A stretch of 64,000 nt of DNA, from assembly GCF_019038395.1 (NCBI RefSeq), contig NZ_JAGFXZ010000009.1:25715-89714 (forward strand), read 5' to 3'. The notes beneath the pieces were generated by a model. The model was not told the origin of the DNA, ran no database searches, and worked only from the letters and a program-made list of their open reading frames with translations. Shown in pieces: positions 36,078 through 44,356 of the stretch. Numbering within the stretch: the stretch's first letter is position 1; each line of letters opens with the position of its first letter. This stretch comes from Acinetobacter sp. BY419. Lineage in GTDB: Bacteria; Pseudomonadota; Gammaproteobacteria; Pseudomonadales; Moraxellaceae. Both the position numbers and the translations under genes were made by a program.

Positions 36078-36418
36078 TTTATAAACTATAAACTATAAAC
36101 TTATTATATTATTCTAATTATTTAGTTTATAAAAATTTGCTGATATTTCATCATGACGCCCAAGATAGAAGGACTGATTGACCATTATTATTTAATGCAT
36201 TTCAGTCCATCTTTTAAAGCGACCAGATCACGAATATCCTGTTTCATTTTTATACTGTTTTAATCATGTGTAATTCTTTTTCCTCTTTTACACTATATTA
36301 AATTAAGAATACCAACTCCTAAATTATTAAAATTTTCAGTTAGTTTTCAAAATCAATAATGCAGAATGAATTTTTATTATCAATTTTTTATCCTGCCCAT
36401 GATCTATGCGAGAAAAAT
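36078..36418. other. Gap between SDR and alcohol dehydrogenase genes
   Basis: This is 341 bp, mostly AT-rich. On the minus strand near 36195-36250 a 19-codon ORF (starting MKQDIRDLVALKD, then stop) could be the front of a lost gene, but it is too short to name. No terminator or known RNA is seen. Confidence 0.3.
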
Positions 36419-37471
36419 ATGAACAACGAAGTATTAGGGTATGCTGCACATTCACCACAAAGTCCCTTGGTACCATTTAAGTTTGAACGCCGAATACCAC
36501 GTGAGGATGATGTCGTGATCCAAATCGAATATTGTGGTGTTTGTCATTCCGATTTACACCAAGTCAGAAATGACTGGGGATTTAGTTTTTATCCCTTAGT
36601 ACCGGGTCATGAAATAGTAGGATGCATTACGTCGATTGGTTCTAAAGTCACAAAATATAAAGTGGGTGATCTGGTAGGAATTGGCTGTATGGTGGATTCA
36701 TGCCGAACCTGTTCAGCCTGCCATGCAGGACTAGAGCAGTATTGTAAAGAAGGGAATATTCAGACTTATGGCAGCCTCGATCGTTATGATCAGCGTCCAA
36801 CTTATGGTGGTTACTCACAAACAATTGTCTGTGCTGAAGATTTTGTATTAAAGGTACCTGAAAATCTGGATACCAAGGCTGTGCCTCCACTGCTTTGTGC
36901 CGGAATTACCACTTGGTCACCTTTGCGTCACTGGAATATTGGAAAGGGCAGTAAAGTTGCAGTCGTGGGCTTAGGTGGTTTAGGGCATATGGCAATTAAA
37001 CTGGCCAATGCTCTAGGTGCAGACGTGACATTATTTACCCGTTCCATAAACAAAGAACAGGATGCAAAACAGTTAGGTGCTCATAATGTAGTGTTATCAA
37101 CAGATGAAGCTCAAATGAGTTCAGTCGTCAATCAGTTTGATTTAATTATAGATACCGTACCTTACAACCATGACCTGGAAGCTTATATTCCAACGCTCAC
37201 CTTAGATGGAACTATCGTACTGGTTGGGTATCTAGGCGAAATTAGTGCAAATTCAGTTCCACTGATTATGGGAAGAAGATCGATTGCGGGTTCGGTGATT
37301 GGCGGGATTAAGGAAACTCAAGAATTGCTTGATTTTTGTGGAGAGCACCATATTGTTGCTGATGTGGAAATGATTGAAATGCACAATATCAATGAAGCTT
37401 TTGAGCGTATGTTAAAGAGTGATGTAAAATACCGTTTTGTGATTGATATAAAAACACTCTCTGAAAATTAA
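36419..37471 (+). CDS. Zinc-dependent NAD(P) alcohol dehydrogenase (YahK/CAD-like)
   Basis: This 350-residue medium-chain dehydrogenase has the catalytic zinc set CGVCHSD and GHE, four structural-zinc cysteines (CRTCSACHAGLEQYC) and the NAD(P) motif VGLGGLGHMAIK. The sequence is of the cinnamyl-alcohol/YahK branch, which reduces many aldehydes, usually with NADPH. An in-frame ATG at 36359 would add 20 residues; the chosen start gives the family length. The gene appears unlinked to its neighbours and its in vivo substrate is unknown. Confidence 0.87.
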   Translation: MNNEVLGYAAHSPQSPLVPFKFERRIPREDDVVIQIEYCGVCHSDLHQVRNDWGFSFYPLVPGHEIVGCITSIGSKVTKYKVGDLVGIGCMVDSCRTCSACHAGLEQYCKEGNIQTYGSLDRYDQRPTYGGYSQTIVCAEDFVLKVPENLDTKAVPPLLCAGITTWSPLRHWNIGKGSKVAVVGLGGLGHMAIKLANALGADVTLFTRSINKEQDAKQLGAHNVVLSTDEAQMSSVVNQFDLIIDTVPYNHDLEAYIPTLTLDGTIVLVGYLGEISANSVPLIMGRRSIAGSVIGGIKETQELLDFCGEHHIVADVEMIEMHNINEAFERMLKSDVKYRFVIDIKTLSEN

Positions 37472-37617
37472 TTCTGGTTTTTCTGTTATGCATTCTGGTG
37501 GCTTAGAGATTCAATACCACGATTTTGGCGATTGCTATCAATGCTGGCGACTTTAAGCCATTTCTAAGATTCATATTTTAAGCTAAAGTATCGTATAAAG
37601 CCTTTGAGCTACTCATA

Positions 37618-39303
37618 ATGCATCAGCTGCTCCAACGTACTACGGGGTTGGGTCAAATACAAAAAAAAACCCTCACTCTTTCAAGCTTTAACCTGTTGCT
37701 CTCCATTTGGCTGGGCCTGGTATTAAACTTTAATTTTTATCAGAAGATACATCAACTTACACCCTATACCAGCTTCAAATCAGGGGTGTTTTTGGCTGCT
37801 ACAGTCCTGGTCATTATTGGCTTTTACAATCTGGTATTGCAGTGGCTGAACTGGAAATGGAATGCCAGGATACTGGCCAGTGTCCTGATCATTCTGGGCG
37901 GCTTTAGTGCCTATTTTGTCAATAGTCTAGGGGTCATCATCACCCCCGACCAGATCCAGAATATGTTGCAGACCGATGCACGTGAAGTCCGTGATCTCTG
38001 GTCAATGCGACTGGTCATCTGGACACTGGTGTTTGTGATTCTTCCCCTTTGCATAGTCTGGATACTTAAAATTCAACCTGCATCATTAGGGCGTCAAGTG
38101 TTGCATAAAAGCCTCAGCAGTGTACTTTCAGCTGGCCTGATTCTGGGTTTATTATTCTGTTTCTATGTCGATTATGCAGCCATCTTCCGGGAGCATCGGG
38201 ACCTCAAGGGTATGCTTTCCCCACAAAACAGTATTGCGTCTACTTTGTCTTATTATAAAAAGAAAGCACCTAAAATGAATTTACCTTTGGTGGCTTTCGG
38301 CGAAGATGCACATCTGCTTCAGCAGTCTCAAGTACCGACCCAACCCAAATTGATGGTGCTGGTGGTGGGAGAAACTGCACGTGCCGAGAGTTTTGCCTTA
38401 AATGGCTATGCACGAAATACTAATCCTGAACTGAGCAAGTTGCAGGTCATTAATTTTAATCAGGTGAGTTCCTGTGGGACTGCGACAGCCGTTTCATTAC
38501 CCTGTATGTTTTCAGGAATGCCACGACAAGCCTATGATGAACAGTTGGCCAGCCACCGTGAAGGCTTACTGGATATCGCCCAGCGGGCTGGTTATCAGGT
38601 GACCTGGATTGACAACAACTCGGGCTGTAAAAGTACCTGTGACCGGGTGCAAAAATATCAGATTCCAGCACAACTGAAACAGAAGTGGTGTGATGCTGCA
38701 GGTGAGTGTTTTGATGAAATACTGGTGGATAGCCTGCAAGATTATCTGTCACATCTGGACAAAAACAATCAGACACCCCAGTTAATCGTCCTGCACCAGA
38801 TGGGTAGCCACGGTCCGGCGTATTTCAAACGCTCCAAAGCGCCGTATCAGCCGTTTCAACCCACCTGTAATACCAATGCCATCCAGGGATGTAGCGCTGA
38901 CGAGCTGAAGAATAGCTATGATAATTCCATTGTGTATACAGATTATGTCCTCGCTCAAATCATCAAAACTTTGGAGCAACAAAAACAGTATCAAACCGGT
39001 TTCTGGTATCTTTCTGATCATGGAGAGTCTACCGGAGAGCATGGCCTATATCTGCACGGTGCACCTTATAGAATGGCACCAACGCAGCAGACCCATGTCC
39101 CCATGCTGATGTGGTTCTCAGATGCCTGGCAGCAGCACAATACTCAGCAGGTGGACTGCCTTAAAGCACAGACCGAACAGGCGCGCAGTCACGACCATCT
39201 TTTCGCCAGTTTGTTAAGCTTGCTGGATATAAAAACGCAAGTGACTGATCCGGAAAATGATATGCTTGCACAGTGCTCATCATCATTAAAAAACAGAGCT
39301 TGA
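37618..39303 (+). CDS. eptA: Lipid A phosphoethanolamine transferase
   Basis: This 561-residue protein has an N-terminal five-helix membrane domain (about 20-190) and a periplasmic sulfatase-fold domain. Zinc/catalytic residues are Glu252 in VGETARAE, the nucleophile Thr290 in SCGTATAVSLPCM, SDHGES and HGAP. Cys pairs for disulfides (SGCKSTC, WCDAAGEC) are present. It transfers phosphoethanolamine from phosphatidylethanolamine to lipid A, as PmrC and MCR enzymes do, and lowers sensitivity to polymyxins. The reading frame is complete although the genes beside it are broken. Its old response regulator follows directly as a remnant, so control is probably altered. Confidence 0.93.
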   Translation: MHQLLQRTTGLGQIQKKTLTLSSFNLLLSIWLGLVLNFNFYQKIHQLTPYTSFKSGVFLAATVLVIIGFYNLVLQWLNWKWNARILASVLIILGGFSAYFVNSLGVIITPDQIQNMLQTDAREVRDLWSMRLVIWTLVFVILPLCIVWILKIQPASLGRQVLHKSLSSVLSAGLILGLLFCFYVDYAAIFREHRDLKGMLSPQNSIASTLSYYKKKAPKMNLPLVAFGEDAHLLQQSQVPTQPKLMVLVVGETARAESFALNGYARNTNPELSKLQVINFNQVSSCGTATAVSLPCMFSGMPRQAYDEQLASHREGLLDIAQRAGYQVTWIDNNSGCKSTCDRVQKYQIPAQLKQKWCDAAGECFDEILVDSLQDYLSHLDKNNQTPQLIVLHQMGSHGPAYFKRSKAPYQPFQPTCNTNAIQGCSADELKNSYDNSIVYTDYVLAQIIKTLEQQKQYQTGFWYLSDHGESTGEHGLYLHGAPYRMAPTQQTHVPMLMWFSDAWQQHNTQQVDCLKAQTEQARSHDHLFASLLSLLDIKTQVTDPENDMLAQCSSSLKNRA

Positions 39304-39745
39304 GATGCATAAAATTTTGATTATTGAAGACGACTTTATGATTGCCGAGTCGACTGAAACCTTAGCTGCATCAATTTGATGTGCAATGGGTGAACAATGG
39401 CATTGGTGGCTTAAAACAGTTACAACAACAGGCATATGATATTGTGCTGCTGGATCTTGGGCCTGCCGATGATGGATGGCATGCTGGTGCTTAAAATATC
39501 CGGCAGAAGTTTCCAAATTTACCCGTTTTGATTATTTCTGCACGGGACCAGTTACAAAACCGGGTGGATGGGCTAAATCAGGGGGCAGATGATTACCTGA
39601 TTAAACCTTATGAGTTCGATGAGCTACTGGCCCGTATTTATGCCTTAATGCGCCGTAGTGGTTTAAAAAATTCAGGGGCGGCAGATACCAATAAGAAATT
39701 ATCACATGGCGGTCTGGAACTGGATCTGGAGCAGCATATTGCCCA
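39304..39745 (+). pseudogene. PmrA-like response regulator, frameshifted and truncated
   Basis: The gene opens MHKILIIEDDFMIAE right at the eptA stop. It then hits a shift after about 20 codons. The receiver domain continues in another frame (HQFDVQWVNNGIGGLKQLQQ), shifts again near LLDLG at the phospho-Asp site and once more near 39495. It goes on through LPVLIISARDQ, GADDYLIKPYEFDEL and into the linker, ending in ELDLEQHIAQ at about 39745. The DNA-binding domain is missing: the next bases belong to a PAP2 gene on the other strand. This is an OmpR/PmrA-type regulator destroyed by small indels plus a deletion. Confidence 0.88.
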
Positions 39746-40299
39746 GCCCATGGCTAAACCTAAAATTATCGCAGCGATCAGAAAAAAATTGGCCCGCTTT
39801 TGGTTTGAAATGCGATAAACAAAATAGCCTGCCATCAAGGTAAAACCGCTGGATGCATGTCCCCCAGGGAAACAGTGTCCGGTAGTGGCACTAAAATCCC
39901 ATAAAACACCATCATGAGTTGGAATGACCATATTCCAGGGGCAAGCATGGGCCGACTGAGATTTGAGAGTCCCAATCAAGGCTGTTGAAGATATCACTAT
40001 ACAAAAAAAATAGCCAAATTCCCAACGCCGTTCATGCCAGGATTGCCACTTTAATGATATTACCCAGCCGACAAAAACAACGATATACACCAGAATAAGC
40101 AGATCTTTGACATAACGATGATTTAATTCTGTGAGCGGCCAGTGTTGCCGGAGGGGAAATTGCCCTAATCATCAATGAAAGGATAAATCAGCTGTAAATC
40201 AATCGTTCCGCCTATTTCAAAAAAAATCCAGAGAATCAAAACACTGAAAATTAATAGCAATGTTTGTATTAGTAAAAACTGCGGACGCTCAGGTAGCAT
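39745..40299 (-). pseudogene. PAP2-family phosphatase, frameshifted and 3'-truncated
   Basis: Read from an ATG at 40299, the minus strand encodes a membrane protein start (MLPERPQFLLIQTLLL) to a frameshift stop near 40170. It then continues in another frame through GQFPLRQHWPLTELNH to GHCFPGGHASSGF, the PSGH-type second motif of PAP2 acid phosphatases. Homology stops at GLAMGWA near 39745, before the final SRxxxxxHxxxD motif, where it meets the response-regulator remnant. Such PAP2 genes commonly accompany eptA/mcr genes. It cannot be active as read. Confidence 0.85.
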
Positions 40300-40339
40300 T
40301 TTAAATATTCCATTTTTGTAGCTATAGCAGGAGCGGGGA

Positions 40340-40719
40340 TCAGATCGAGTGACCCACTAAAATGATGCCTCAGGTCAGGGCAATTAAACTGAGTGCCACA
40401 AACTGGGCGGCGCTGCCCATATCCTTGGCATTTTTGGATAACTCATGCGGTTCCATAGGTCCACCACGGCCTCAATGGCTGAGTTAATGAGTTCAACAAT
40501 CAATGCTAGCAAGCACACGGCCACCATCAGCGCTTGTTCTACTCGGCTAACTGGCATGCAAAAGCTGAGAGAAATCAAAATAAGGTTGATCAGCAGGATC
40601 TGCCTAAAGGCCGCTTCATATCGAAAAGCTGTTTTAAAGCCGGCAAGGGAGTATCGGGTCGCATTTAAAATACGCTGGAGTCCCGCGGTCCCTTTATAGG
40701 GTGAACGGTAGAAGGACAT
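40340..40719 (-). pseudogene. dgkA: Diacylglycerol kinase, frameshifted
   Basis: Starting at 40719, the minus strand encodes a DgkA front part (GLQRILNATRYSLAGFKTAF and the ELINSAIEAVVD active-site segment). A frameshift after that segment leads out of frame. The true continuation (ELSKNAKDMGSAAQFVALSL) lies in another frame and also contains TGA at 40375-40377 in place of the usual Trp. DgkA recycles the diacylglycerol that phosphoethanolamine transferases release, which explains its company with eptA. Two lesions make loss of function near certain. Confidence 0.87.
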
Positions 40720-41171
40720 ATAGAAGTGATTCAGTTAATACGAGATATGATTAAATTAAATTTTTAAGCTTAAAAAGCTCTTAAAAAACGGATTTCTATT
40801 TAATTTTTTTATGAAAAAAGATTTTACATTTTGTTGAAGGAAATTAAGAATTTTTTAAGTTTGGAGTTTTATATTAAGTATTAAGTTATTTTTCTTGTTG
40901 ATCTAGTTTCCCCCTAGAGTGCAAGTTCCCAATTCTCGTTTAGGTGCCTGCTTTTTTAGTTTAAGCAATTACACTTTAGGAAAAACCACTGATTATGAAT
41001 ACTAAACTGATCTGGTTATTTATAAATAATCTACAAATGACAAGTGAGTTAGTTATTTACATCCTTAAAAAAAACATTCAATCGACAACTAGAAAAACAA
41101 AAACAACTGTAGGTGCGATCCAATATTGATCAATTCATAAACAATATGCTGACTTGGTATTGCGGTTAGAA
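40720..41171. other. AT-rich gap after the dgkA remnant
   Basis: This is about 450 bp of AT-rich DNA with no intact gene. Towards its end (41131-41171) a frame reading HKQYADLVLRLEEE leads into the heptanucleotide repeat, without a start codon. Nothing else was recognised. Confidence 0.3.
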
Positions 41172-41248
41172 GAAGAAAGAAGAAAGAAGAAAGAAGAAAG
41201 AAGAAAGAAGAAAGAAGAAAGAAGAAAGAAGAAAGAAGAAAGAAGAAA
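41172..41248 (+). repeat. 11 perfect copies of a 7-bp tandem repeat (GAAGAAA)
   Basis: GAAGAAA is repeated 11 times without a mismatch over 77 bp. In the frame that enters it (RLEEE...), three units make seven codons and translate to EERRKKK blocks, ending at a TGA soon after (ENLSYSHVN). Seven is not a multiple of three, so each gain or loss of a unit shifts the frame, as in phase-variable loci. The host frame has no obvious start, so it may now be neutral. Confidence 0.95.
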
Positions 41249-41350
41249 ATCTATCATATAGCCATGTTAATTGACTGCCTATAGATGAAATCATGGTCAA
41301 TTCCACCTTTACATAAGTTTCATCGAATATGTCATGAGCTTAAATCTGTA

Positions 41351-41493
41351 AGATGACGCCGTAATGCTGGTATTGTGAATAGCTGTTAACTATCGTGAAC
41401 TTTATGAAATGCTTGCCGAACATGGTGTGACTATTGATCACATATCGTGGAGATTCAATGCGATGCTCCTGAAATAGAAAATGCTTACACCAG
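41351..41493 (+). pseudogene. IS6-family transposase remnant
   Basis: Broken frames read VMLVL-stop-IAVNYRELYEMLAEHGVTIDH and then, one shift later, IQCDAPEIEN. This is the helix-turn-helix front region of IS6/IS1006-type transposases (SYRELQEMLAERGV...VDHTTIYRW...YAPE). A stop replaces a codon and at least one indel is present. The DDE catalytic part and terminal repeats were not found, so only a short scar of the element remains. Confidence 0.75.
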
Positions 41494-41519
41494 CGCACAG
41501 TCTAAAGAATGATTTCGCA

Positions 41520-41767
41520 CAACGTTACTGAAATTTAGACAGCAAGAAAAGCTCAAATACAGGCTATAAAATAGCAAGAGAATGTGGCAAAGAAAAAGAA
41601 CAGATGCGAAAGGATGATAAGAAAAGAAAGATTTTATCAGCTCCTCCATGTTGAAAATTACTGAAGCAGATAGACAGGCGAGAGCAAGATTAATTACACA
41701 AATGGATCAGTATTTAACAGACAGACGTGATCATAAGCTGTTTAATTTACCCCTCACTGGAAATTAA
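41520..41767 (+). pseudogene. TraD-like conjugal transfer protein remnant
   Basis: A frame without a start reads KIARECGKEKEQMRKDDKKRKILSA to a stop at 41656. An overlapping frame from 41648 then reads ITEADRQARARLITQMDQYL followed by TDRRDHKLFNLPLTGN. The pattern (R)KIL.GA, then LI.EMD.YLTR.RDR.LF.LP, is that of small TraD proteins of Acinetobacter-type mobilisable plasmids. It would be the C-terminal half with one frameshift. The family call is by eye on a short sequence and is moderate. Confidence 0.5.
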
Positions 41768-41801
41768 TTCATCTGAAATAATGCATCCATAGGAACGTAA
41801 T

Positions 41802-41990
41802 ATGAGACTTCTGATCGCTCTGTTTTTCCCCTGGTTACTGTTTTTTACGATAGGCAGACCATTCGCAGGAATGTTGTGTTTATTTCTTCAAATTACGATC
41901 CTGGGTTGGATCCCGGCTGCGATCTGGGCAGTATATGCTTTATCACAATATAAGACAGATGAAAAAATTAGAAGAGCGACTTATTCTTAG
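41802..41990 (+). CDS. YqaE/Pmp3-family small membrane protein
   Basis: This 62-residue protein has two hydrophobic segments separated by a short polar turn with Gly and Arg (IGRPFAG, then CLFLQITILGWIPAAIWAVY). A tail rich in charge follows. This layout is that of the YqaE/Pmp3 proteolipids, which respond to salt and membrane stress in many organisms. TAGGAAC lies about 10 bases before the ATG, so it is probably expressed, although it sits inside a decayed zone. Function in bacteria is not settled. Confidence 0.8.
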   Translation: MRLLIALFFPWLLFFTIGRPFAGMLCLFLQITILGWIPAAIWAVYALSQYKTDEKIRRATYS

Positions 41991-42345
41991 TGAATAGCTG
42001 ACCTTACTTGGGGATATTTTTCAAAGTAAGGTGAGACTAGCTAGAATTCAGAGTTTAAGAATGAATTGTTTAATCAAATCATCTGTAGCCCTGATCAATT
42101 ATGTGATATTAATCACACTTATCTATAAGTCAGCGATCGGATTTTAGGATTTGTGGGATGATTATTTGCTCAATAAGTGATCTAATCAGTTTCACAATAA
42201 CAATAAATAATTATAAAAAATCAGAGGTAGGGATGATTTAACTCTCTAATTCTTAAGCATAAAAATAATTAAAATAAAGAATTAGAGAGTTATACTTTTC
42301 TTGTCATATGAATCCTAGGTTACACAAGGAATCAGGAGTTTTTAG
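41991..42345. repeat. Gap with a 16-bp perfect inverted repeat
   Basis: This 355-bp gap contains TAACTCTCTAATTCTT at 42239-42254 and its exact reverse complement at 42277-42292, with a 22-nt AT-rich spacer. A second, 9-bp hairpin (ACCTTACTT / AAGTAAGGT, 42001-42032) follows the YqaE-like gene. The long repeat lies about 55 bp beyond the hsp20 stop on the minus strand and may serve as its terminator, or be a scar of a small mobile element. Confidence 0.6.
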
Positions 42346-42822
42346 TTATTCTGACTTAGACTCTTCTTTAGATTCATCTAACTGCTTTTTTTCATTAGAC
42401 TTATTCCCAATTGGAATTTGACGCGACATATTTCCTTCATCAATATTGCGTTTCAAGTCGATTGCTAGTAAACCATTTTCATAATTAGCCTGTTGTACCT
42501 CCATGTTCTCATCTAAACGCAGTGAGAGTTTAAATGAACGCTTAGAGATACCTTTATGCAAGAATTCAACCGTTGAATCTGAACTTTCTTCTTCAGCGTT
42601 CCCGGTGATAACTAATAATTTATTTTCTACACTAATTTGAAGCTGGTCTTCATTAAATCCTGCAGTAGCAACAGAAATTCGATAATCATTTTCTCCTACT
42701 TTTTCAACATTATAAGAGGGATAATTAGGCGTAACAGTTTGCATGGCATAGTCAAATAAATCATTGAAACGATCAAAACCCATACTTCTGCGTAATAGTG
42801 GTGAAAGATTTGAATTGCTCAT
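42346..42822 (-). CDS. Hsp20/alpha-crystallin small heat-shock protein
   Basis: This 158-residue protein begins SNSNLSPLLRRSMGFDRFND, as IbpA-type proteins do. The alpha-crystallin domain (about 37-125) includes DYRISVATAGFNEDQL and FKLSLRLDENMEV, with the conserved ANYENGLLAIDLKR end. A polar Lys/Glu tail follows instead of a clear IXI motif, although RQIPIG may serve. It holds unfolded proteins for refolding. GGAGAAA precedes the ATG at 42822; an upstream in-frame start is ignored. Confidence 0.9.
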   Translation of the reverse strand: MSNSNLSPLLRRSMGFDRFNDLFDYAMQTVTPNYPSYNVEKVGENDYRISVATAGFNEDQLQISVENKLLVITGNAEEESSDSTVEFLHKGISKRSFKLSLRLDENMEVQQANYENGLLAIDLKRNIDEGNMSRQIPIGNKSNEKKQLDESKEESKSE

Positions 42823-43590
42823 TAAAATTTCTCCAGAAAAAGAAAGCCTTATAGCCAGTATTTTTATACTGATACTCATAGATTTAATATACAGACGTAA
42901 AGCAGAATTTAAAGATTACTGCTTTTAAATTAATATAGAACAATAATTTTAACATTCAATACTTTTAATGTTTAATAAAATTAAATTTTGTGAGTCTTTT
43001 ATTTTAAATTATTTTCATAATGCTGAATTAAATTTAAAAATTTGATTTATTTCAGGGTGCTTAAATTATTTTATCCATATAAATCAATGGATTTTTTTAT
43101 TAAATGTCAATTTTAGTTCTAATAGCTAATTTAAAATTAATTTACTTATATTTATTAGATGCTTATCATAAAATACTTTTTTGTTTTATAATACCTAATA
43201 GTCTCTATTTCTTTTAATATGAAAACCTTAGCTATATTTTAAAATATTTATTTTATTAAATGACACGATTGTTGTTCATTATTAAATCAAGAAATAATAA
43301 CGATAATTTTTGTAAAATCATTAACTTGAAATTTTTTAATGGTAAATTTTTTTATAAAAAATAAAACATTAATTTTTAGTTGAAATTAAAAGTGATAAAT
43401 AACCTTTACTTCATAAGTAAAATATAAATTATTATCAAGATTATTATTAATTTAATAACTAATATTTTGAATAATAGCCGCTTAAATATCCTATTTTTTC
43501 ATCCTAAAACTTTTAAATTTTTTGTATTCCATTGATGTACTTACACATAGATAATTCATTGAAACCGGTATTTTTTACCAAGTAGATTAA
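42823..43590. other. Long very AT-rich non-coding stretch
   Basis: About 770 bp is dominated by A and T, with many runs of TTTAAT and ATTAA. No ORF, terminator, tRNA-like fold or clear repeat was seen. The part next to 42822 would carry the hsp20 promoter. The composition is far from that of the flanking genes, as in regions that have lost their genes or hold xenogeneic DNA. Confidence 0.5.
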
Positions 43591-43597
43591 AGAGCTT

Positions 43598-43795
43598 ATG
43601 AGTACTCAAGGTAATAAAGGAAAAAGTGGGGCTATCCGTGTAATTTATTACTGAGTCACAGAGGATGATCAGATCTTTTTCCTGGGAGCTTCATCTACAG
43701 TCAGTAAAATCACCTGATTGACTAAGAAATCTTAAACCTGCGTCATATAACGAAGGAGCAATTTCAAAGCTAACAACTTATTTGATGACCTGATT
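43598..43795 (+). pseudogene. RelE/HigB-type toxin remnant
   Basis: An ATG at 43598 opens STQGNKGKSGAIRVIYY, hits TGA where Trp is expected, and continues TEDDQIFFL. It then runs, through a shift, into D-stop-EILNLRHITKEQF. This matches the GKGKSGGARVIYYW...DDQIYLL...K...LTDKEI core of RelE-family toxins that pair with NadS antitoxins. At least two stops and one shift make it inactive. The antitoxin remnant follows immediately, in the usual toxin-antitoxin order. Confidence 0.75.
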
Positions 43796-44054
43796 GCTTC
43801 AATCAAAGAAGCTGGTGCCATCAAATGCAATGAAATCAAGATAAGTCGAGTTACGGAGCTTGAATTTCACGATATTAAACAAGTATGAGAGAACTGGCTT
43901 AACCTAGGCTGAATTTTCTACACGCTTGCATATCAGTGTAAGAACTCTGCAAAATTGGGAGCAAGGCTGTCGCTATCTGACTGGTCGTGCAGCGACTTGA
44001 ATCCGTATTCTTGATGCTCAGGGTGATTTTGAGCTTAAGAGTATTTTTTATAGT
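43768..44054 (+). pseudogene. NadS-family antitoxin remnant
   Basis: One frame reads NNLFDDLIASIKEAGAIKCN to a TGA near the middle. After a one-base shift the second frame gives ERTGLT-stop-AEFSTRLHISVRTLQNWEQG, a helix-turn-helix, then RYLTGRAAT-stop-IRILDA. This is almost word for word the NadS antitoxin pattern (LTQAEFSTRLHISARTLQNWEQG). With the RelE remnant upstream it forms a dead toxin-antitoxin module, probably acquired by transfer. Confidence 0.82.
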
Positions 44055-44356
44055 AAAAAAAATAGGGCTTTAAATTATTAAATCTACGTAAGAGTAGTAC
44101 TTATATGAACTTATGATATGGTGCACTTCATTTAACTTATGTTCACCTAAAGTCTGATTCATATTTTTTTTAATTAAATAAACGTTAAATCTCAATAATA
44201 TATATAAAAAATTTATAATTTTTAATAAAGTAAGTTCATGAACTATACGTTTTATTCCTTTATGTTCTGCCCAGATGAGTTTTCCGAAATTTAATTAATA
44301 AGCGCCTCTCTATACTTACCGACATAGTAATTTGATTGGTAATAGGTGGAAGAGGG
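44055..44356. other. Gap before ETF-ubiquinone oxidoreductase
   Basis: About 300 bp of AT-rich DNA with no gene. The promoter of the next gene should lie in the last 100 bp; GGTGGAAG just before 44357 is its ribosome-binding site. Confidence 0.4.

Noticed and set aside
39528..39818. ORF of 96 codons as a stand-alone regulator
   Set aside because: It is only the middle of the broken response regulator, and its tail reads antisense PAP2 sequence.
39638..40090. ORF of 150 codons as an intact PAP2 phosphatase
   Set aside because: It lacks the true N-terminus and the last catalytic motif; its C-terminus is antisense response-regulator sequence.
41172..41248. CRISPR-like array
   Set aside because: The 7-bp units have no spacers, so this is a simple tandem repeat.
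42823..44356. Origin or tRNA genes in the long AT-rich stretch
   Set aside because: No DnaA-box cluster, iterons or cloverleaf were recognised; the only content found was the toxin-antitoxin remnant.
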